Source of the DNA: Cryptomeria japonica
Lineage: Eukaryota > Streptophyta > Pinopsida > Cupressales > Cupressaceae
DNA length: 64,000 nucleotides
Assembly: GCF_030272615.1 (NCBI RefSeq)
Contig: NC_081405.1
Span: 469,084,008-469,148,007, forward strand
Direction of reading: 5' to 3'
Shown here: positions 58,554-64,000 of the stretch, piece after piece
Layout of the letters: the number at the start of each line of letters is the position of its first letter
How positions within the stretch are numbered: the stretch's first letter is position 1
Translations under genes and position numbers: made by a program
The notes under the pieces: generated by a model
Seen by the model: only the letters and a program-made list of their open reading frames with translations
What the model was told of the DNA's origin: nothing
Databases searched by the model: none

Positions 58554-60176
58554 TGATAACTCAATGATGAACCACTAGTACCAAACCAGTACTGAGAGGG
58601 GGGGGGGTGAATCAGTACAGACACAAATACAGTCCAAAAACTAGTTCGACAGTAAACACTCACAATGACTGATAAACAGAGATACCGGTAAAATAGAGTG
58701 CAGCCAGTAGCATCCAGAATAACTCAATCAGTCATGAACCAGTCACTTACTAAGCTTTTCTCTTAGCTCAATACCATATTATCATAATATTCTCATGCAT
58801 GAACTAGTAGACCTAACCATTAAATCTTCACAACAATGAGTTCAACATGTTTTATAGACAAGCATAAAACATAGAAACTTCATGTGCATAACAAATAAAA
58901 CAAAGCATCACAAGACAAAAGCATTTCACATGACACACATATTTTTCATGTGGAAACCCAACTGGGAAAAACCACGATGGGGATGAATACCCACAAGATG
59001 CTTTTTGAACTCTTTAGAAGTCTTCTCTATTAGCAGCCTTGTCCAGTTAAGAACATTACAATAGGTTCTGGTAGGAACTGATCTTGTTAGGGATCACCCG
59101 GTTAAGGGATACCTGGTTAAGGGTTAAACCCAGTAGGGTCACCTTGTTAGAGGATTTTAAGAACTCAATAGCTGAAAGGATCTCCTAAGCTTCTCTAGCT
59201 TCTCAGAACTCATTAGCTTCGAGTTACTTGGTTAAGGGATTTACAACAAGCCGGTTAAGACCACCCGATTTAAGGGATTTTGAATCAAGCCAGTTAAGGC
59301 TACCCTGTTAGGGGATTTTGCAACTGTTGAAGTGGTTAGAGATCAACAGGTATTATAATGATCTATTAACAATACTTAATACTAATACAGATCCATTTAG
59401 TCTCCTCTTTTCCTTTTGCACATACACTTTGCAGGTATCTCTTTTCTCCTATGGTCTGGCAAGAATCTTGTATCACTTTTGTTGGATACACACTCACAAC
59501 TTTTTGCCAACAACTTTAGACAAAAACCTAACATCGACCTTATAGGGAACATACAGGTTAGTAGCAAAAACCCTAAACCCTAAACCTATTAGGTTGAGCA
59601 ATTCGAATGGTTCGATCCTGACTGTTGAAACATACTACATTGAATGCACCAGTCTTGAGTCGATCTCAAGACATTATCCATCGTCCATTATCCACCATTT
59701 TCATGGTGGCTGATAACCCATCACATGTTATCACTATTTTACAGACTTCGCACATTCCTGAGGTAGATAGGAATAGTCTTCTTCATGCAAGATTCTTCGT
59801 GTGCACAGAGCTTATGTGGCAACACGATCTGTCCTCCATCATACTACTAACTCATCACACAAAGATCACCGATTGAGTCACACAGACTTGAGATACTCCA
59901 ACCAGAAACCCCAAAGTGGAAGTTGCCTTACCAACCGGTAGTCATACAGTGCTTCCATGTGCCGGTTCCCATAAGTGCATGCCAGTTCACTTTGAACAAA
60001 TGTGCCACTTCACTTTGGCATATACTGGTTCACACATATGCCGATGTCTCTTTCTTCACTTATCTAATGTGTCAGTTCACACTATGTCTCATATTGATAT
60101 CAATGACAACATACAATATCATTCTGTCTTCATGCCAGTTTACATAAGGCTCATGTCGGTTCACATAATGCCAACA
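58554..60176 (-). repeat. Element G 5' LTR
   Basis: 1,623 bp, pairs with 52509-54111; the main difference is a 16-20 base insertion near 59110-59130. Preceded (plus strand) by the primer site at 58540-58552. Confidence 0.93.
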
Positions 60177-60181
60177 CCTAT

Positions 60182-61266
60182 ATGACATGATGATCTGTAG
60201 AATGCATATGGAGACAAATGAATTTTTGACATGACCTATGTGAATGCAACGTGCGGGATGAAGATGCATTTCCTATTCGAACAAGGTTGACTGTGTTTGT
60301 TTTTGCATTTGAATACACCAATTGAAATGGAGGTTCAAAAAATTTCATAGATAAGCAGTCAATCGATCTCTAAGGCCCTTCAAAACATTCATCTCAACAC
60401 ACTTAGTGACTAGGTTTTACAAATGGAGACGCGGAAAACTTCCCCATTGGTTCTTGAAACTTTGATCTTCTTTTGCCCATGTGTGTGCAGATGAGTTAAT
60501 TCCCACTCTTGTGTTCACTAAAGATCCTTAGCATCCTATATGACTAGCTACATGGATTATTCTAACTTCAAAAGCATCGCGAATAGAGCCTCGTTGCCAG
60601 CAAGCCTTGAGAGCTCCGATGAGATTATAGACTATAATTTCTCAAATATTGCTCCATTTTCGGTAGGCATTCATAGCCCTGATGGAGTTACTTGCATGTT
60701 CCCATAGTCAAGCTTTTTATTGCATTTGTATATATGATATTTCAGTTATATATCATTGCTCTTTTTTCCTTTAGATGGATATTTGGCATAGCTCTTTTTA
60801 TTTTTATTTTCTTGCCTTGACTTGTAAGTAATGAAACCTACTTGGGTGTGACAATTACAGCAGCGCTAAAGTAGAATTTTAGATTTTTCACTAGTCATAT
60901 GATCAACTAGGTGTCTAGAATGAATTAGAGATTTATTGTGTTTGAGGTATAGCAATTGATAGATTGTAGGTTAACAAGTCTCAAAAAGTGAAACAACTAC
61001 CCAACCATAAGCAAAGCGTTGTCACAGGGTAAAGTTGAGAATGAATGACTTTAGAACCCCAAAAACTTCATGTCTGAATATCTAAGAAAGGTGATGACCC
61101 TTATTTTCTTTAGATGCCAACAAATGATAAATTCGAACAATTGCCTTATTTTATTTGATGCTTCTATATAAGAATGCAATGCGTCTAAAAAGGAAACTAC
61201 ATGTTATGCAGTGTTTTAAATGATATGATATGCCATGCGGAAAGAAAAAGCTAAACTACATAGCCC
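60182..61266 (-). other. Spacer of element F after integrase
   Basis: No gene seen on either strand; continues at 52508 once element G is removed. AT-rich, no clear repeat. Confidence 0.45.
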
Positions 61267-62640
61267 TTAGGTGTAATATCGCTTAAGGTGCATGTTGTTC
61301 ATAGGGTCAGAGATTAGATCTCCCTCCATGGTAGCCAAATGATAGGAACCATTGCCTATGACCCTTGTTATAATGAAAGGACCTAGCCAATTAGGTTTGA
61401 ATTTCCCTGGCCTTTCTCACTCTGCTAAGTTCCTTTGATTCTCTTTAAGTACTAGATCTCCCACTTGAAAGGTTCGTGGGTGGACCCTTTTATTGTAACT
61501 TCATCTCAGTCTATTTTGATATCCTTGTAAATGATTGAATGTTGTTTGTCATTTTTCATCAAGGGTCTCTAGTTCTTGCAACCTTGCTACCCTATAGTCT
61601 TCTTCTGATATAATGTTTTGTAAGGATACTCTTAGAGATGGTATTTCTATTTCAATTGGGAGTATCGCTTCTATACCATAGACCAAAGAATATGGTGTTG
61701 CTCCTGTAGGTGTGCGCACTCCTATTCTATAGGCCCAAAGAGCAGGATTCAACTGGAGATGCCAGTCCTATCCTGTGTCAGTAACTACTTTCTTAAGAAT
61801 TTTCAATATTGTTTTATTTGCAGCCTCTGCTTGCCCAGTACTTTGTGGATAATATGGCGTGGCAAATCTCTATTGTATGTGGAATTTGTCACACAACACT
61901 TTCACTTCCTAGTTTTTAAATGGACGCCCGTTATCTGTAACAAAGCACATTGGAATTTCGTATCTACATAAAATGTAGTTAAGCATGAATTTTTCTATCT
62001 AATTTCTAGTGGTGTATGTTAAAGGAATCACCTCAACCCATTTTGTAAAGTATTCAGTGGCTGTCAAGATAAACTTGTGCCCGTTGGATGAAGTAGGGTT
62101 GATCTTACCTACTAGATCTAATCCCCATTGTGAAAATGGCCATGGTGATGTGATGTGTTGAAGATCTTGTGCTGGTGTATGAATAAGGTCTCCATGCATT
62201 TGGCATTGTTTACACTTTTGTACATGCTTGTAAGCATCTTTTTCCATGGTTGGCCAGTAATACCCTGTTCTCGGCAGTTTCTTTGATAATGGTGGACCAC
62301 TTTGGTGAGCCCCATAGATTCCATCATGGACTTCTTTTAAAGCAAGGTGTGCTTCATTCTCATCCAGACATCGGAGAAGAGTACCATCAAAACCCTTTCT
62401 ATACAGAGTATCGGCTATAATGGCATATCTAGATGCCTGACGAATAAAGGTCTTCTTTTGATTTTTGGACAGATCTAGTGACATGTATTGGGTATGCAAA
62501 TAAGTATATATTTCATTGTACCAAGGTGATTCTGGACCCACAATTGCACATACATAGTCTGATAAGGGAGTCTCATATGCAGGTAGCATTAACTATTCTA
62601 TGATAAACTCAAACTGAGTTTCATTAGCAGGCATATTTAG
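61267..62640 (-). pseudogene. Element F integrase
   Basis: Minus strand, essentially one frame with several stops. H2C2 finger: HDGIYGAHQSG, then CKQCQMHGD. DDE core: WGLDLVGKINPTS (D), VTDNGRPFKN (D), TPYYPQSTGQAEAANKT (E). C-terminal part: TPTGATPYSLVYGIEAILP, GKFKPNWLGPFIITRVIGNG and NMHLKRYYT ending at 61267. All three catalytic acids are kept. It supplies the portion that is deleted in element C. Confidence 0.9.
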
Positions 62641-63188
62641 AAGAGATCCTATGGTCGCCATTGCATCTGCTGCCTTGTTTTGTATTCTAGGGATTTGTTC
62701 GAAAGTAATTTTGAATGCTCCTTGTAATCTTCGACCAACTTTTTATAAGGCATGATTTTGTCATGCTTCCTATTGTAATCATCATTGACCTGGTTTACAA
62801 TTAACCGTGAATCACCATAGACCTGTAACTCTTGTATTTTCCATTGCATCATTGTACGAAGCCCTATGAGGAGAGCTTCATATTCTAAAATATTGTTGGT
62901 GCATGGGAAATTGATCCTAAATGACTTGGGTATAACATCCCCTTGAGGAGTAATGAAGAGAATACCTACTCCAGATCCGTGATTTGTATATGACCCATTA
63001 AAGTATAACTTCCACATTACTAAGGTAGTTAGTGTAAACATGGATTCATCTGGAAAGTCTATCAGCAATGGGTGACTATGTTGTATAGGAGCCTCTGCTA
63101 ATTGATCTGCTATGATTTATCCTTTGATAGATTTTCTATCTATGTATTCTATATCAAACTCGCTCAAGATCATAACCCACTTAGCCAA
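62641..63188 (-). pseudogene. Element F RNase H (second, archaeal-type domain)
   Basis: WKLYFNGSYTNHGSGVGILF, FPCTNNILEYEALLIGL and ELQVYGDSRLIVNQVND correspond to RNase HI motifs; the first catalytic Asp (usual YFDGS) is Asn while Glu and the second Asp remain. A frameshift near 62650 separates it from integrase. A tether segment (KSIKG, stop, IIADQLAEAP) lies upstream. This dual-RNase H arrangement is characteristic of the Tat group. Confidence 0.82.
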
Positions 63189-64000
63189 TCACCCGATCAA
63201 TGTCACTCTGCTCAATAGGTATTTGAGTGGGTCAAACCATCCAATGAGTTGTACCTTATGACTCAACATGTAGCGTCTGAGATTTTGGGATGCAAATATT
63301 ACTGCTAAGCATGCTCTCTCTATGGGGGTATAATTAAGCTCATAGCCGATCAAAGTCCTACTTATATAATAAATGGCTCTTTCTTTTCCATTTTTGTCAT
63401 GTTGTGCCAATAGAGCTCCCAGAGCTGAGTTCATTGCTAATATGTATAACAATAGAGGTTGTCTCGGAGTAGGAGATATTAACACTGGTGTGTTAAAAAG
63501 ATAATCTTTTAGAGCTTGGAAAGCTTCCTGGCATTGTTCTATCCATTTAAAAGTAACTCCTTTCCTGAGTAAATGTTGGAATGGGTGACACTTATTTGCT
63601 AACTGTGCTATGAATCTCCTTATGGATTGCAATCTTCTTTGTAACCCTTTGAGCTATTTAAGTGTTGATGGAGGTTGCATATCAATGATTACCTTGACCT
63701 TGGCAGGGTCTATTTCAATTCCTCTGTTTGATACTATAAACCCTAATCGTTTACCTGTTGTTATGCCAAACACACATTTCTTTGGATTTAATCTGACATT
63801 TTACTATTCCAACTAATCAAATATCTGTATAAGATCTGCAAGGTGACTTTCTTTGGTTTGTGATTTAGCCAATATGTCATCCACATAATCTTCAATTATG
63901 TAATGGATCATGTCATGAAATAATGTTGTCATGGCTCTTTGGTATGTTGGCCCGACATTTTTAAGACCAAATAGCATCACATTCCAGTAGTACGTTCCCC
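63189..64000 (-). pseudogene. Element F reverse transcriptase and first RNase H-like domain (edge-truncated)
   Basis: From the right edge: GPTYQRAMTTLFHDMIHYI, EDYVDDILAKS (YVDD box), KKCVFGITTGKRLGFIVSNRG, SIRRFIAQLANKCHPF, NSALGALLAQHDKNGKE, AIYYISRTLIGYELNYTPIE and LIGWFDPLKYLLSR. Stops at about 63814 and 63655. The RT is closely similar to that of element C in the shared region, so C and F belong to the same lineage. Confidence 0.88.

Larger units (their letters stand above)
52509..60176 (-). mobile_element. Element G: Ty1/copia retrotransposon (minus strand)
   Basis: LTRs 52509-54111 and 58554-60176, very similar over 1.6 kb, flanked by CCTGT (52504-52508) and CCTAT (60177-60181), one mismatch. 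Primer site TTGGTATCAGAGC, perfect for initiator-Met tRNA, at 58540-58552. 7,668 bp with gag, protease, integrase, RT and RNase H in the copia order. The LTR similarity and few frameshifts suggest it is among the younger insertions here. Confidence 0.95.
47014..64000 (-). mobile_element. Element F: Ty3/gypsy retrotransposon with antisense PMD gene (incomplete)
   Basis: Minus strand; 3' LTR at 47014-48264, then polypurine tract, PMD gene on the plus strand, spacer with tandem repeats, and integrase, RNase H and RT running to the right edge. Gag and the 5' LTR lie outside. Gene order matches element C exactly. Element G is inserted in the spacer. It is inserted in the RNase H of element E. Confidence 0.88.

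Noticed and set aside
1-64000. tRNA or rRNA genes
   Set aside because: No cloverleaf-like sequence with A and B boxes or rRNA core was noticed; tRNA-like matches are limited to primer-binding sites.

Overview
The window is nuclear DNA of a plant with a repeat-dense genome. It is AT-rich, carries no rRNA, tRNA or recognisable single-copy host gene, and almost all of it can be assigned to LTR retrotransposons nested inside one another. Long old LTRs (0.7-1.6 kb), many nonsense mutations and stacking five levels deep suit a very large genome such as that of a gymnosperm, but species cannot be read from this window.

Layout from outside in. An outer Ty3/gypsy-like gag-protease element (+) supplies 1-4138 and 44910-45243: a 3' internal part (1-2547), one LTR (2548 to about 3384), then a second internal part whose gag starts at 3786. 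That gag is split at 4138/44905 by element A (4139-44904, minus strand, target duplication ATTTG). Inside A sit a solo LTR (8179-9555, duplication TCAGC/TCGGC) and element B (9671-41357, plus, CATAG). Inside B sit Ty3/gypsy element C (12393-35941, plus, ACCCT) and a solo LTR (37581-39050, GGAAG). Inside C sits Ty1/copia element D (25974-32613, plus, TACAC). On the right, the outer gag is cut again by Ty1/copia element E (minus, 45244 onward); E is cut by Ty3/gypsy element F (minus, 47014 to beyond 64000); F is cut by Ty1/copia element G (52509-60176, minus, CCTGT/CCTAT).

Two things stand out. First, A and B are diverged members of one family with copia-type LTRs, an initiator-Met-type primer site and a polypurine tract, but no recognisable protease, integrase, reverse transcriptase or RNase H. 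They carry ORF1 (coiled coil followed by four CCHC zinc knuckles) and ORF2 (about 1,100 codons, no domain I recognise). The two copies of ORF2 can be aligned by eye over most of their length, so ORF2 belongs to the family. Second, both gypsy elements (C and F) carry, between integrase and 3' LTR and on the opposite strand, a plant mobile domain (PMD, aminotransferase-like) gene. In F this gene has a TATA box, a short first exon, a 351-bp intron with GT...TTGCAG ends and an in-frame second exon. C has the same gene order and a TATA box facing the same way. Degenerate TAGCGCA-type motifs fill the putative PMD intron in C (with a looser set in F) and recur in the opposite orientation in C's 5' leader.

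How they relate: D, E and G are (or were) autonomous copia elements whose LTR blocks (C-tract near the 3' end, GGTTTTTCCC block, repeated polypurine tracts) are shared with A and B, so copia machinery of this lineage is the likely trans-mobiliser of A and B. All coding regions seen here carry stops or frameshifts; none looks intact.
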